The translations under genes and the position numbers were made by a program. Shown here piece after piece: positions 35,595-48,600 of a stretch of 64,000 bases of DNA (the first letter of the stretch is position 1; each line of letters opens with the position of its first letter). The stretch is from Scatophagus argus (lineage: Eukaryota > Chordata > Actinopteri > Scatophagidae), in assembly GCF_020382885.2 (NCBI RefSeq), contig NC_058511.1:2008501-2072500 (forward strand), read 5' to 3'. The notes under the pieces are model-generated. The model searched no databases, was not told the origin of the DNA, and saw nothing but the letters and a program-made list of their open reading frames with translations.

Positions 35595-35791
35595 CCACAA
35601 TGAGGAAGTGACATCACAACCACTACAGGAAGTGGGAGCAGCATCTTTCTACCTTAGAGACTCAAACTTTAGAGACTCAGACTTTAGAGACTCAGACAGT
35701 AACGAGAACAAGACAGACTGAGAATCACGATGGACGAGTTCAAATAGATTCAAATGTCTTCATTTGTTCTCCTGACGCTTCAGTTTACAGG
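35595..35791 (+). pseudogene. Orphan IgSF promoter and signal-peptide exon
   Basis: The twin GGAAGT module lies at 35601-35632. A signal-peptide exon like that of the receptors follows: ATG at 35731 runs into a stop after five codons, but a second ATG at 35755 opens 'MSSFVLLTLQF' with a donor GTAAG at 35792. No Ig-domain exon appears before the next receptor's promoter at 37.1 kb. It is a remnant of a deleted gene or a far-upstream alternative first exon of receptor G; phase 1 at the donor would permit splicing to 37515. Confidence 0.5.
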
Positions 35792-35799
35792 TAAGATTC

Positions 35800-37110
35800 C
35801 ACACATCACATCTACAAAACAACAACTTCATCTAAACTATTAAAAATGAGTTACCGTTGTTAACTGACGTGCTCTGATCAGGCTTTGGAGAGTGGTAATA
35901 CTTCCCACGATGAACTTAGTTTTCCATGAGCCCGAAGAGCATGTGTTGAGTGTGTGAGAGCTTTATCTGGTCATTCACAAAACAAAACACTTCCCCATCA
36001 TTCCCCCGTTAATAACACCAAGCTGCAGTGAGGAACCAACAGTTCAAACTGAATCACGTATCATGAGTCTCAGGCGTCAGATACTGATGGGTGTGGTGTT
36101 GTCACGTTTGTGCGTCTGTGTGGTGTCAAACACCACAGAGACTTTTCTACTCGGCTGTATTTTAGGGCCATAGTCGCACAGTCCCAGCACAGCTTAATGC
36201 GGCCAGATAGGACACATTTTTACACGTATTTTCCTTACCAAACAGAAAAGTCTGACTTTACACCTTCTGAATTCACGTTTCTCGCTGAACTGCCTCATGA
36301 ACTCGCTGTAAAACACACTTCATTCGCAGGAGACAGAAACTAAACAAAACTCACCGAAACCATCTTGGTTTGTCTTTCCACGATCACATCTGGTTTGGTT
36401 GAAGTAAATTCTCAAGTCACCAAGTAAGATGTAAATATTCTGGCTTCACGTGCCATTTTCATGCACTGCTGATGTCCGGATCTCTATGCTCCATGTTCCA
36501 GATCTTCTCATCCCCCTAAGTCATCAAACTGACCTCTGTAGGCTTCTGAGGCCATGTCCTGTCTCAGTCTGGTGTCCAGGTGTGTTCACTGGGCCCCTGT
36601 GCCCACTGTGACCCCACCCATGATCCGAGGCTGGGGCCCAGGCTACGACTACTGAGCTACTAGATGACAGTAGCTAAAGCTACAGCCAAGGATAACGAGG
36701 CAAAGACCATATTGAGCAGCAGTGTTGGAGCTGCCTTCAAATTCTGGCCATATTTTACACATTTTTAGTCTGATCACTTTACTGCTGAAATACTTTTTCT
36801 TTGAGCCTTTTTAATTTACTCAGCTCAGCCTGCTACCCTGAGAATTCAGTTGTAATCAGAATTAGCTCTTAAAATTCAAATACTTTAAAGGGCACAGAAA
36901 GCAAGAAAATCACATGATTCCATTTCAGACGCAGTATGAATGCAGTTTGATTATAAACAGGAAGTGCTTTGACTCTGGAAAACCACAAGGATGAGTTTGG
37001 TCATCACTCACCATATTTATCTGTGGGGCTGAATATGTCATGTCCTTTATCTCCACACTGAACCACATCTGACTTTTAAATACATACAGTTTACAGAGAT
37101 GAAGCAAGAT
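35800..37110. other. Intergenic, no gene seen
   Basis: No Ig exon or other supported frame was found. Base composition is like the flanks. Confidence 0.4.
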
Positions 37111-37120
37111 GTGCACAGAA

Positions 37121-37152
37121 TGAGGAAGTGACACTTTAATCATACAGGAAGT
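37121..37152 (+). promoter_or_regulatory. Twin-GGAAGT module upstream of receptor G
   Basis: GAGGAAGTG at 37122-37130 and CAGGAAGT at 37145-37152 lie 80-110 bases before the start codon, in the same order and spacing as upstream of receptors D and E. They are ETS/PU.1-type motifs; function is inferred from repetition. Confidence 0.55.
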
Positions 37153-37232
37153 AAACGCTGCGTCTCCCTTAAAGAAGAAATACCTCAGAACCTTTGACAG
37201 TTTAGGGCGTGCGAGCAAAAGAGGGAAACACG

Positions 37233-40200
37233 ATGGCTGAATTCACATGGATTAAAACGTCTTTAGTCGTGATACTGCTGCTCCCGTTTACAGGTAAGGA
37301 TTTACAAAACACATACATGACTGAAAGAAACACCACAAAGCAATACAGGTAGAATTTATGTAATTGATTTAAGTAATAAAGCCAGGTTTGCTTTCTTTTG
37401 AAGGGAACACTTGATATACTTTGATGTATTTCAGATTATCGTCACACATAACTCTAAACATAAGTGCCCTGTTCTTATCACGGTTGTTTTGTTGTATTTA
37501 TTTCTCATCTTCAGCAGCTGTAATCGGAGAACATCAAAACTTCTCTGTGGCCAGAGTTGGAGAGGAAGTCACTTTGCCTTGTGAAAATGTGTTAAAAGAT
37601 CATCACAGATGTGACAGCACTACATGGATCACCAATCCTCGTGAGAAAAAAACAACAAAAGAGCTGGTTAATCTCGGGCAGATTAGGAAAAATGAGATTT
37701 CCAAAGACAAATCAGACAGACTGAATGTGACAGCAGGTTGTTCTCTGGTTATAACAAACGTCACAGTCGAGGACGTCGGCCGTTACACCTGCAGACAGTT
37801 TAACAAGACAGGAAAACAACAAGGTCCAGATGATCCGGTTTATCTGTCTGTTATTAACTGTGAGTATTTACATCATGATGTCTTCACTTTAAACCGTCTT
37901 GTTAGAACAACATATTGAAACACTGCAGTAATTATGATTACAGTGATGAAGTAAATTTCATTCTTTCTCTCACAATGTCTCCATCTTCTCCAGTGGAGGA
38001 ACATCAGACGAATGATTTGGTCAGGTTGGTCTGCTCCGTGTTGACATATGAAGGCTGTGGATACTCAGTGAAGTGGCTGCATGATGATGATGATAAGAGT
38101 AACGTGATGCTGACACCTCATGCCTGTGGAGCTTCTGTGGAGTTTAAAACTGCTCATCACAAACACAAATCAAACGTTTATGACTCACTAAAGTGTAGCG
38201 TGACAGATCAAAGGAGTGGACGAACGTTCCTGTACGAAGTTGACCCCGAGTCCTCATCAGGTACATTTGATATCATCTGATGCTTTTCAAAGATTACATT
38301 ATTTCTCATTATTTGTCTCTTCAGACTGTGAGCTGTTTTCTCATTTCATATCATCACATTTCATATTCAACAAAATCAAAAGGAATCAAACCAACAGGAG
38401 GACAGAAAACACCGTCTGCAGGGGATTCAACTGCAGGTACTGACTCTTTCTCTGTTTATGAGGTCTAAACATATCAGACTGACACTCGGCTGTGGGTGGA
38501 GATCTGCTCATATCCACACAGCTGAGTCTAAAGCCTTGTTGCTCACTGATTCATCCCCCAAAATTCACATAAAATATTATACACATGGTGGCACATGTTG
38601 TAATTCTCTTTGCAGTGACTGAGACTGTGTTGAATTGTGTACAGAAAAAAGAAATAAAAGAAAACAAGCATTTTCAAAGGAGTTTTTAATAAGAGGTTGA
38701 TGAATTTTCTCAAACCACAATCAAATACAGTAGGAAACAAAAAAATGTAATGTAATGTGCTCATATCCTGAAACATTTTAACATCTTTCTGTATGCATCT
38801 TGATCTTTTCGATGTTAAACTGCTTATTGATAGCATTAAAAACATGAAAAGTAAGATGCACTCAGTGTACATGTGACAGATGTGTGATTTTGCAAGAAGC
38901 ACTTTCAGTATTTTTATATTTTAGTGCAGAACTGCAGTCAGAATATTTTGAATGTTTTTCTTCTCCTTTCAGAACCGTGGAAGTGGTGGCACATCGCTGT
39001 GGCTGTTTGTTTGGCTGCACTGCTACTTCTAATCTTTGTGTTGGCCATCAGATGGAGGAAAACAAAAGGTGAGAGCAAACACACGTCAAAGTGTTAAAAC
39101 AGCTGGATGAATGGGGATTTTCACTGTGGGAACTGAAGTCGACTTTGTCTTTCAGGGAACAAAACACAGATGGATGAAAACATTGTGAGTTTCAAACCTC
39201 AGTAATCATTTAATCAAATTTTATTTATACACACACACACACACACGCCCAAACACACTAAAGCTCAAGAACTGATAAGTGTTCCTACAATTACTGCATG
39301 TTTTTTTGGAATAAACAATACTGACTGTATTGTAATCATACTACTTGGTTGCAACTGCAGTTATAAATAAAATTACTAAGGTAAATTTGTTTGAGAAGCA
39401 TATAAATAAAGATACATTTAAATAGACAAGGATTTAAATAGACAATGTTAACTAGGTCATATTTCCCCAGAAACAGACCTTAAATCCTGCACTAACTCAG
39501 TCTGCACCGGAAACCAGTCAGGACATGGTGAGATCACACACGACACCCAAAGTTATTGATATTATATGACACAAACATTTCTAGGTCTTTTTTCTTCAAA
39601 TGAGCCTCAGTTCCCTCCTTCATTACTGTGTGTTGTCTTCACTGTACAGGCTGATCCTGAAGATTGCATTTCTTATGCTTCCATCAGCTACACCAAGAAG
39701 AGCAGCAGCAACGCTCAGGTAAGCTGTCTGATTGGCAGAAAATGCCCAGGAGGTGATCTCTACCATCCTTAAGCTAGCAATGGACAAGTTTCTGCCTAAA
39801 CATATCATGAAAAAGTGAATGTTGACTGCACAATGCGTTGGCTATAGAATAAGACACCATCTACATATTTAGACTGGCTCCTTACAGACCTCGCTTTCAC
39901 TATGCAGTTCTGTCTGCCACGGGGTATGAAATCTCACGGGCAAATGAAGGCTGACAATAATACCACAGGGCAACACTGGGGGAAGTTGTCTGTTTTCACT
40001 TTAAGGTTCACTCATCGTTTCATTTGGTTGTTTGTGCTTATGCTTTGTTGAATTTCACTGAGTAACTCAACGTGGTTATCCGTTGCTTTATGTTAGGATG
40101 TGACTTTCAGCTGATTCAACATGTTCATCGCATTGGATTAGAATGTTTCGAATCATGCCATGTTGTGTCCAGTTGTGTGATTTATACGTTGTGCCGTTTC

Positions 40201-40347
40201 TCTTTCCTTTCAAAGGTGTGTGGTAAAGATGACAACGATGAAGGTGCAGGTGCAGTGACATACAGCACTGTGAAAGCTCGCTCTTCTTGTGCTGGAGCCT
40301 CTGCTGAGCTCAACAGCCTCTACGCAACCATCAACAAGCCAAACTAA
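37233..40347 (+). CDS. IgSF inhibitory-type receptor G, two Ig domains, ITIM tail, 369 aa
   Basis: Nine exons: 37233-37293, 37515-37859, 37994-38260, 38383-38436, 38973-39068, 39156-39184, 39471-39527, 39650-39718 and 40216-40347. All are GT-AG and in frame. The exon plan matches receptor E exon for exon. The product has a signal peptide, a V-like domain and a second Ig domain, each with the extra cysteine pair ('HRCDSTTW'/'AGCSLV'; 'EGCGYSVKW'/'HACGASV'). A short stalk follows, then a transmembrane helix (about 248-270, starting after 'PWKWW') and a tail with 'ISYASI' (Y312), 'VTYSTV' (Y342) and 'SLYATI' (Y362), all fitting the ITIM consensus. It is an older relative of E, clearly diverged in the ectodomain but conserved in the tail. 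An inhibitory leukocyte receptor is inferred. The stalk exon is the least certain boundary. Confidence 0.85.
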
Positions 40348-41030
40348 CAAAAGGCCACAGTGTAGTTACAACTCGTATCAGTACATTCATTTTACATCGA
40401 AAACTAAACGTGAAACCTGTCTGTTATTCCCTCATACTGTGTTGTATTGTTGAATTGCATATGCACTCTGCACACTGCAGAATCCTGCAGAGCATTTAAT
40501 ATTTATTTATTCATGTGCATCATGTGTCCACGGGTTTTTCTTTTACAGTCACTTTCAGGAAGTCAAACCTGGCATCCCTGTGGCTGTTTATTATGGCTTA
40601 CTTTCCTGTGTTGCTGTAAACACATTTTTGTCCAGAGGGGGGAGCTGTAAGTTAAGTTACTATTGCAGTGTAAAAGTAACAGTCCAATATTCATATGGCT
40701 GTTTGACATATAAAAATGATACCATTTGCTCAATGAATCGCTGTCAGACACATTTTTGTGGTGTGATGTGTGTACTGGTGAGTGATAGTTCAAGGGGAGG
40801 GATTTTTTACATTTTTTTTGTTTTTTAGTTTTTATTTTATTTTTAACTTTCACAAAGCACATTTCCTCTGTAGTTGCGTTATATGCAATTGCTTACCTCT
40901 GAAATATCATGCTGTCATTGTGCTTCCAAGCGCATTTTGGACCTTTTATTAAAAGTGAAAATCTGTCTGTGTTTTGTGAGGTGTGTGATAGAAAACAGTT
41001 TTATTGGTGTTCTCCAATAAATTGTAGTAA
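40348..41030 (+). other. Receptor G 3' untranslated region
   Basis: The stop is followed by AT-rich sequence with a polyadenylation signal aataaa at 41016-41021. No other exon was seen. Confidence 0.4.
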
Positions 41031-41219
41031 ATGTATTGCGGTGTATTTCTTTTCATTTCCTGGTCTGTTCTGTGTACGAACCTTGTCAAGAACCCGAAAA
41101 AGCACAAATCGGGTAAAATCAACAGTTTCAACAACGGGCAGAAAATCTCATTTGTTGCAGATGTATCACTTGTTGACGCCTTCTTCTGTCAAAACAAACC
41201 AATCAGAGAGGGCCGTCAG

Positions 41220-42900
41220 TTCCAAATATGGTAGTGCCTTCTCTTAAGCCCGCCCCTCTTTGTTGGTTCGACCAATGCGATGCCGCCAAACGTTGGTGGC
41301 TGCCGGGGATACGTGTAACGGAGGAATACAGTAAAAGCAGGAGGGAGCGAGTAGGACCGTTTTATCCCTAATGATTTCATCATGTGAGGGACTGATGAAG
41401 CGTTCCTTATCAGCATGGATTTGGATTGTCTGATACCGAGGCACCGTGTGGGCTGCTGACGGGGAGGAATGCACAGAGGAGGTCATTTTCCCGTACTGAG
41501 ATGGTGGGAGGCAACGGCCCCCGCAGTGTTGTGAGACCGAGGGCTACAGTCAGCTAGCTAGCAAAACTGAAGGACTTCCGGTCGCTATTTTCAAAATAAA
41601 AAAGGTTTCACGAGAACGCGATTCGTTTGGTTGAAGTTACTGGGATATTATTTCTCCTGGCACAGTAAACCCCCCTGAGACGAAACAGTAATGGGTTTAC
41701 GAGTATACTTCAACGATTCGTCGTGCTTTATCTTTATATACGCGGGGTCCTTAAAAGTACCGCTTTTACTTTAGTGGAAACTTCCTTATCCTCTGCCCAA
41801 CGATTGTTAGCTCTTGTTAGCTTGACACGCAAGAAGGGGTGAAGTTACAAAGCCTCGAATCAAAACAAGACTTTATAGGCTGTGGTGGACAACGAAGCCT
41901 TGTTATGAATGGGACCTACCTCGTCTCACTGTTTGTCTTTTAAATGAAATGCCTTATAAACCGCAGGATCTGTCGTTTATCTGAAATCGGAGCCCCGGTG
42001 GAAAATACGGTGCAGTTGGATTAATGACGGACGCGATATTCCAACGGATGTACCCTCACAACGAAACGCTGAAATCCACGAACTTGTGTCTGTGCTCCTC
42101 ACGAGTGAGTTCTGAAGACCTTTCCCCTTTTGTGTTCAGGTTTATGGCTCAGAGTGACACAGTGTTCAGGTCTTTATGCTCGTGAATGAGTTCATAGAGA
42201 CGGTATAAGTCTGCAGGATAGCTAGATTTCTGAGTCCTTTAGCATCATTACACTACAAACTAAAACCTTGTTGATTTTAAAATAAGCTATTTGTACTGCA
42301 CCCTGTAGTTATTTGACATCTGCTCGTGGGATCCATTTTGCGTCTTTTGTGCTTTTTCAGGATGTTCTTTGAGTTGTTGTGGATGTGTAATCTCTCCACG
42401 CAGCTCTTAGATTTTGCTGACATATTTGTGTTTTACTCGTTTTTTGGAAGGTTTCTAAGAGAGAAATCAGTCTTGGTCGGCTGTTGGTGCTGTGAGGAGC
42501 ATTTTGCTTCCCTATAGGGATTTGTTGACATGTTGTCAAGGCTTCATACTCTGTAGCTCAATCATTCCTCTTCTACGGTTGGAAAGGTGAAAGTCTTTGG
42601 GCTTACTGGGCAGCACTTTATTAAAGCGGTGTTGTGCTTTTATGGAAATATAAGTGAGAACTGGTCCTTGCTGCTGAGAAATGCTTTCTCTAAACCTTTT
42701 TATTGCGTTGCATGCTTGCTTTGAGGAAGCAAAATGTGTTCTGGGTACAGTTTATAAGTTTTATACCCTTTATACCCTGCCAGGTTTGTCTTTTGGCATC
42801 AACATGTACTGTCCAACTCTGACAAACAAGAAGAAGCTCTTGTAGCCGGAGGAGGGATTGCCTGCCCTGACTCTTCCTCCTCCTGGCCCTCCTGGGATCA
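41220..42900 (+). promoter_or_regulatory. vash2 promoter and 5' untranslated region
   Basis: CpG and GC content rise around 41220-42060 compared with the flanks, as expected at a vertebrate promoter. A likely acceptor 'accctgccag' at 42774-42783 lies before the first coding exon, suggesting a 5' non-coding exon upstream. The donor of that exon is not certain; 'gtgagttctg' near 42103 is a candidate. Confidence 0.4.
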
Positions 42901-45599
42901 ATGACGGGACCCAACTCCCCAAGCCGGACCGGCACCACCCCGGCCAAGCTGAGCAGACACGGCCGGTCCAAGAGCACCAGCTCGCACTGTCTCCTCCGCT
43001 GCAGCACCCAGGAGGAGTCCTCCGCCTCTCCCCCGAACAACAGCTCCCGGTCCCCCGGGGAGGAAGAAGAGAAGGATGGAGGGGTTCTGTTCTACGTTAA
43101 CAGGACTGGTTTTCCCATCGAGAGCGTCACCTGGGAGAGGATGTGGTCCCATGTCGCTGCTGTGCATCCCGAGGGCCAGGAGATGGTGGACAGGATACGA
43201 AACGCTGCATACCTTCCGAAGGTGAGTCAGCTCAATAACACTTTAGAAGGAGGTATTTTAACTTTGCATCAGCTTCATTTCTGTCACAAACAGTGCTACA
43301 CAGGTCAGCAGTGGCTTGAATTAGCACCACTCGTCAACCCATTCTAAATCTGCTGTACAGTTTATGCTGTTCCGCTTAGTTCTTCTTCATTCTCAGTTAA
43401 CATGCTTTTTTTTCCAACCCAAAATATCCAGTTTGTAAAGATACAAAACAGAGAAAAGTCGGAAATAGATGTAAAGCTGGAACAAGCAGATGCTTGGTGT
43501 TTTTTGGTTGGTAAATGAGTCTTGCTTTTAATTGATTAATCCACTAGCCATTATTTGTGTACCTGCAAACTAACTCTTACTGCCACCTCAACACGTTCTC
43601 TTCTCCGTTCATGAGGAACTTAGAATTGCAGGGTGAGTCAAGGCATCACGTTGTGTGTCTTGTATCAGTGCGAGGCATAGTGTGTGGAGAAATGTGTGTG
43701 TGTGTGTTCACAGTTACATGGCTTAGGCGTTAATGTCAGCCTGTTTTCACACTTTGTTTCACGAAAACACACACACTCTCAGGTGTACTCACGCACGCGA
43801 ACACACACATTACCATGACAACAAGCGTGCTAAATCGGGGCGCAATACCAGCCAAGTGATGTTAATTCTGCTTTTTGGATTTGTCACAGTGTGTGTGACT
43901 GCAACTCCTGACTCACACACACGTTCACGCTATCATAACTCGGCTGTAGGACAGACAGACAGATACTCCATGTGTGCCTCCCAAAGACAAATCAGAACAA
44001 TCAGGAGCTGAAAGGACAAACAGGTGAGAAAGTGACATGAGAATTCCTGTTTTACATCAAGCTCATCATTGCTGTGTAAGAACAGAGTAAACAGAGGATT
44101 ATTCTTGTCCTGACTGCAGTCAGTCCCCACCGTGTGAAGTGTCCTTGAATGAGACCCAGACAGCTCCAGGGGTGTGCTGTTGTTCAGCTGACCCTGATCT
44201 CTGTCTGCCTTGCAGAATGCAACAAAGAATGTCCTGTATATAATTTAAAGTGACTTCAGCTTTACGTGACACAAACTAAAAAATTTCAACCAACAACCAG
44301 GTTTAATCAAACAAAGGCTGGTTTTAGGTTCTGAAAGGTCCAGTGTGCAGGATTTAGTCGCATCCAATGAGGACACAGTGGTTTTCATTTTTAGGTGTTT
44401 TTACACTAATGAAAACACAATTATGACTGTTCTGTTTCTGCCAATATTATATTTCATTTCGCTTGCATGTCCAAAAGGCTAAAGGTCAACTTCACTGTAA
44501 CATCACCATGTTTTCTGTGCGTTATTCAACAGCAGAACTCAGGAACTGAAGGGCAGATTGTGACCAGATTTCACATACTGAATTGGTGACTCTAATCTTG
44601 GGTGTCCACTTTGAAACTGTGCTTGAAACATAACTTGTGCATGGAGGTGCACGAGGCCATGATAAATCCTGCATCAGTTATAGTAATGGTGTCTTTCCTT
44701 TTGTCACTCTGTTCTTTATTGAGCAGTGTTGTTTGTGTAGCAGCAGAAAAGACACAAGCTGGTTCGCGATAAAAAAGATGAGCAACTGATTCTTCAGGGT
44801 GAAAGCAATGGCGTCCCCACTGGTACACATCTTTATCTGCTGCTGCTGAGGCCTCTCAGCCCAGATTTTTCTCATAGTTTTCCTGTCATTTGGATGAATG
44901 CTTGTTGTGTTTCATGCTGTGGAGGAGCGAATCTGGTTGTTGTTTAGCTCTACTAATTGGCCATGTGGTCATTAGTGACCCGGTTGGCTGACAGCCCCAA
45001 ATCCCTTACTGTTGTTCTGGACAGAAGGACAACAGAAGGACGTGTGCACACACACAAAAACACACTGACGTAGGAAATCTGCATAGAATACACACACTGG
45101 AGAAAGTCGTCTGTTTTGCTTTGGCCAGAGATTGTTATAGTGTAAAAATTCAAAGTATTAGTTGCTCATGAATATCAGCCAAGTGTGACTGTGAAGCCAC
45201 TTGGAAGGCTTTCAAGTAGGAGAATACAGTATGTCAGTGTAGGAGTGTGAAAACACGATCAGCCAGTGTGGGACAGTGATGTTAAGATAAACTAAAACCT
45301 CCCCGACCAGCGACCACCAATAACAACAAATATTTTTGTAAAACCATTTTTAATTGCTTTTTATTATTTTACTTGATTGCTCACTGATGTGCAGGTCAAC
45401 TAATCGATTAATCAACTAGCTGTTGCAGCCTGAAGCCTGGCCTTTCTGATGTTTCAGTTGTGCTTATTCACGTACTGCGATTGGTTCTGTGAAATGAAGC
45501 TGTATTGCTTGGAAACTGCTGTTCACAATGTGGTGCCGTTTGCCTGCACCTGAGGTGTCCGCTGCTTTACGCTGGATTGTTGATGTGCAACCTGAGTAG

Positions 45600-45649
<50 letters not shown>

Positions 45650-48600
45650 GTGTAAGGTGTAAATGCAGTAGGTGTACATGTGTTTCGTTGTTAAATTTGT
45701 CAGAGACAGAAATCTGGTGAAGTTTTTTATGACTGTGACGTTTATTACAGCTGCTATGTGTAACATCTAAGAATAATAAATTATAGTTATAGTTAGTTCT
45801 GTTGTTATTATTATAGAGTTCCCACAAACAAGTAATGAGAAATGACACCTTCAGCGTGTCCTGCACATTGCTTTCAGAGTGCAACACGTAGTGACGTCAG
45901 GCAGGCTGAACCCAGCGTACACCTGTGGTACTGACAGGGACTGGAGGCCATCCTGCCTCCCTCTGTGCCCTCATTAACAGAAGTGAAGTGTTGGCACTGG
46001 GACCAAATCCCTCTGGTACAGTCTGGGTAGTGGATAATCTCTGAATACCAACTGGATACCTAAAGGATTTTAAATAGGAAACAAAACTGCCTAGAACACA
46101 TCTAAGATGTCTGCCAAAGCTCTGTGAGCAAAACCCAAATCTTTTAATTCGAGATGTGTATTCATTAGCTCTGAAATATACAAACCTTTTCCACATCAAC
46201 GTAGTTAGACTTTTGTTGAAGCTGTTATTTGCTTTCCAGTCTTTTCTGAGGCTTTCACTCTTCAGCTGTTGGATGTTTTAATTTGAACTAAATCGTAGTG
46301 GTGCTCCATGTTAAGTGGACGACTGATCACTGACGAACTAAAACCGCCTGTACAGTAGACGTCGTCACCACAGAATTAGAACAGCCGTCATCTTTTCGTT
46401 TCCATAATCCGTAGTGGTTCCATTATTCTGGAGTGAAAAGTTTCTGTTCGTGCTGTGGCGATTTTGTTTTGGACAGCATTAACAGATTACACGTGAATTA
46501 AACATTTGCAGCATTTGACGCAGGAGAACCAGCTCAGGGACACTCGGTAACAAAACAATTACCAGTAAGCTTCTGTCTGCACAAGCTCCTGTCATTTTGT
46601 CCACTCCAGGATACAAACGGCATGTTTTGGATTGGACGTATGGATCCCTGCCAACATGGATTAGTTCAGACAGATGTGCTGTGAGGCAAAGAAATACAGA
46701 GTCCTGCTGACAGCACTGAAGGAGTCCTCAGGAAAATCCTGCCATCACTTTATGCAGCCTAATAAAACAGATGATGGCAAGAAAATCCCACGCTGAAGAG
46801 GCTGGGGACTTAAAATGTAAAGGAACAACCGGGAAAAATAATCAGTTGGATGACTGAATTTTCATTATTTGGTGAACTTTTAAGTCTTTGAAGTGAAAGC
46901 GAATTGTCTTTTACGTCTCCTTCAGCCTGCAATTCATTTTGTTATACTTTGCTTACAACTTCTACTTCCCATCCCCCATTTCCTTCCATCAGTTCAAACA
47001 CCAGGAAGGTCAAAATTGATGTTCTCCCACATCCCTCTCCAGGTCTAATCCTTTTGTCTCTGTCTCTGGTTACACTCCCTCTGTTTCTTGTCTCTGCTGC
47101 TGGGTGGGTCAGGTTGCCGGCCTGCCTCGTGGCTCTGGAGAGCTGGGATAAAGAAGTGATGAGGTGGGAGGACTGAAAAGGACGGGTGATGTGAGAGGAG
47201 ATGGGGGGGGGGGGGGGTGATAGAGAGACAGAGGGGGGAGAGCCGACAGCGAGAAGGGAGATTCGAGAGAAGGAGGAGGAGAAGAAAACAGGACGTGGGA
47301 GGGAGAAAACAGGAAGGGAGCTGGAGACAGATTAAATACCAGTTTAAACTGGGACGATAAAGTGATGCTCTCCCAGCTCAGCTCTTGGTAGAGAGGAGGA
47401 GTCGCGGGTGACAGGGCCTGTGTTGGTGGACAGCTAAAGTGCTGCAGTTAAACACGTACACAAAAATACATACCTTTGACATGCTGTGTTTCTTCATTTG
47501 TTAGCCGCTCTGGCAGGGGTGTGCAGAACGTTCGGGGCATTTAAAACTCACTCTTTCTGTGTGGAAGTTCTGCACTCTGCACAGAAAGACTGATGTTCCC
47601 CTGAGCAGAGAGACGAGCGGATGGTAACGGTGAGGGATCACCAGTCATCTTTCTCCCAGACCCAGCAGACAGCAGCTTTACAGCGATGCTGTGTTACACC
47701 CCAGTGAGGATTTCACTACATGGGAGATTATTTGCCAGTAAAACCTGCTGTCTACTGGTCCTGGGTGGCTGGCAGGCTGGTTTATGGACTGAATGTCTGT
47801 TGACTGGAATGATAACTAGAAGAGTGACCTGCTGACTGATTGTTTTAGTTGGTCAGTGGCTGACTGACAGGTTGGTCTTCACTGTGGTTTGAAGGCTGAT
47901 CTACTTTTTGTATGGGATGAGTGGATGTGTGGCTAAACAACTGCTGACTAACTCCGTGGTGTATGTTTAAATGTGTTTCTGTTTCTATCACAATTTACGA
48001 ATGATTTCTTTAAATATCTTGCTAGGTCACATGTCCCAGTTTTGTATGAAGAAGGACCCTGACAATTTAGCAATTCAGCATCCGTTTTGCCCTGTTGTCT
48101 TCCTCCTCAGCTCCCTGTTTCATGCTGTAAACAAACACTGGAGCTAAAACCCACAGGAAATGATGGGGCTGCTGCTATAGTTCACCCTTCCTGCACACAC
48201 ACACACACTCTCTCTCACTCTCAAGTGTTGGTTTCGGTTTGTGTTTCAGTCTGACTCTGCTGCTGCGGTCGTGTCCCTTAGATGAAGCCACGTCTGTGCC
48301 CTCTGTTTCCTCTGTGGGATGGTTCTGGTCGAGGTGAAACAGCAGCTTGCTTTTCCTTTTCCCCACAGGCCTCCACCAGTGGCCTAAAGGTGGTGCACAG
48401 CAACCCCAACAGTCTGGGTTACAGAGCGGCCTTTGTCAGTCGTATCTGTCTGTGGCTCCCCGCTGTCAGCTGTCCGCAGATTAAACGCATGAGAGTTTGT
48501 CTTTCTTGACACAGGATGCTTCACAGTGACATTACTGCCTTCTGCTCCTATTATCTAACGTTTTGTTCAGAGGCTTTTCCTGACAAAAATCAGATTTTGA

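Noticed and set aside
37421..37514. Upstream extension of receptor G V-domain frame (ATG at 37421)
   Set aside because: The open frame runs through the intron; a clear acceptor at 37514 and the matching phase with the 37233-37293 signal exon favour the spliced model.
43733..44011. 92-codon frame in vash2 intron 1
   Set aside because: Built from CA-rich simple repeat; no acceptor or conserved motif, and vash2 splicing is complete without it.
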